From: Azorinus chamasolen
Taxonomy: Eukaryota > Mollusca > Bivalvia > Cardiida > Solecurtidae
Assembly: GCA_963576725.1 (NCBI GenBank)
Contig: OY755252.1
Location: 44,679,552-44,743,551 of the forward strand
Length of the DNA: 64,000 nucleotides
Direction of reading: 5' to 3'
Of this stretch, positions 63,828 through 64,000 are shown one piece after another. Numbering within the stretch: the first letter of the stretch is position 1; each line of letters starts with the position of its first letter. Under the pieces are notes generated by a model. That model ran no database searches, was not told the DNA's origin, and saw only the letters and a list, made by a program, of their open reading frames with translations. The position numbers and the translations under genes are program-made.

Positions 63828-64000
63828 AGTAGTAAAGTCAAGCAGGCAAAGCCACATGCAAGACGCAACCACCACCAAAACACCGATAGACAGCATGACA
63901 CACACACACACACACAACCACACACCCAAACGCACACACACACACACACACACACACACGAAATGAACACAGAAAACACCAAAATACACACAAGAAACAG
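63828..64000 (-). repeat. dispersed repeat with (AC)n tract, partner of 47225-47355
   Basis: AAAGTAGTAAAGTCAAGCAGGC, GCAACCACCACCAAAACACC, then CA-rich DNA from about 63899 to 63958. It replaces the 5' part of the RT frame of copy 9. Confidence 0.8.

Overview
The window looks like intergenic and intronic DNA of an invertebrate animal, most likely a mollusc and possibly a bivalve. Genes have introns with GT/AG ends, coding density is very low, AT content is high, and there are many degraded retroelement reverse transcriptases. Two well-known invertebrate repeat styles are present: an array built on AAGGGCAATAACTCC with a GACA tail, and a GACGTTAAACC-type SINE end. The species is an inference from repeat style and was not tested.

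The only convincing host gene is a calmodulin-like four-EF-hand protein on the + strand. Five exons (9465-9608, 11710-11772, 12511-12607, 14029-14129, 20189-20220) join in frame to a stop codon. The first exon with the start codon was not found. Its introns are packed with small non-autonomous transposons.

Most of the first 34 kb, and scattered sites beyond, consist of 150-300 bp elements each carrying a long, almost spacerless internal palindrome. They form two superfamilies. TTAA-flanked elements have CCC...GGG ends (piggyBac-like target site); in the entries they are T1 (ends CCCTTTACTCC), T1b (CCCTTTCC), T2 (CCCATTCCCTCATA), T3 (CCCTTTCGCTGCC), T4 (CCTTAC), T5 (CCCTTCGCTTGC), T6 (mixed) and T7 (degraded relatives of T3). 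TA-flanked elements have CAGT...ACTG ends (pogo/Tigger-like): P1 (CAGTAGAACCTGTCTTAAGC), P2 (CAGTAAAACCTCTCTATAAC), P3 (CAGTAGAACCCCTCTAAATC), P4 (CAGTAAAACTTCGATTATCC), P5 (CAGTTGAACTTCGATATCTC), P6 (CAGTAACGTCTCGTTAATAC). Families with unrelated ends share the same palindromic core, GCTCC-TNT-AGGAGC or a close variant, and share longer palindrome arms. TTAA elements repeatedly sit inside TA elements at TTAA sites.

From about 35 kb to the end the content shifts to retroelements: a GCDTT-family pseudogene, a long decayed CR1/Jockey-like LINE (EN to RT to 3' tail), a second LINE RT fragment, and at least eight copies, mostly 5'-truncated, of a retroelement whose RT looks Penelope-like. The best copy (62226-63826) keeps about 370 open codons. 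A 155-bp tandem array, a 0.55-kb degenerate duplication and several long inverted repeats fill the rest. No rRNA, tRNA, CRISPR array or prokaryotic gene was seen.
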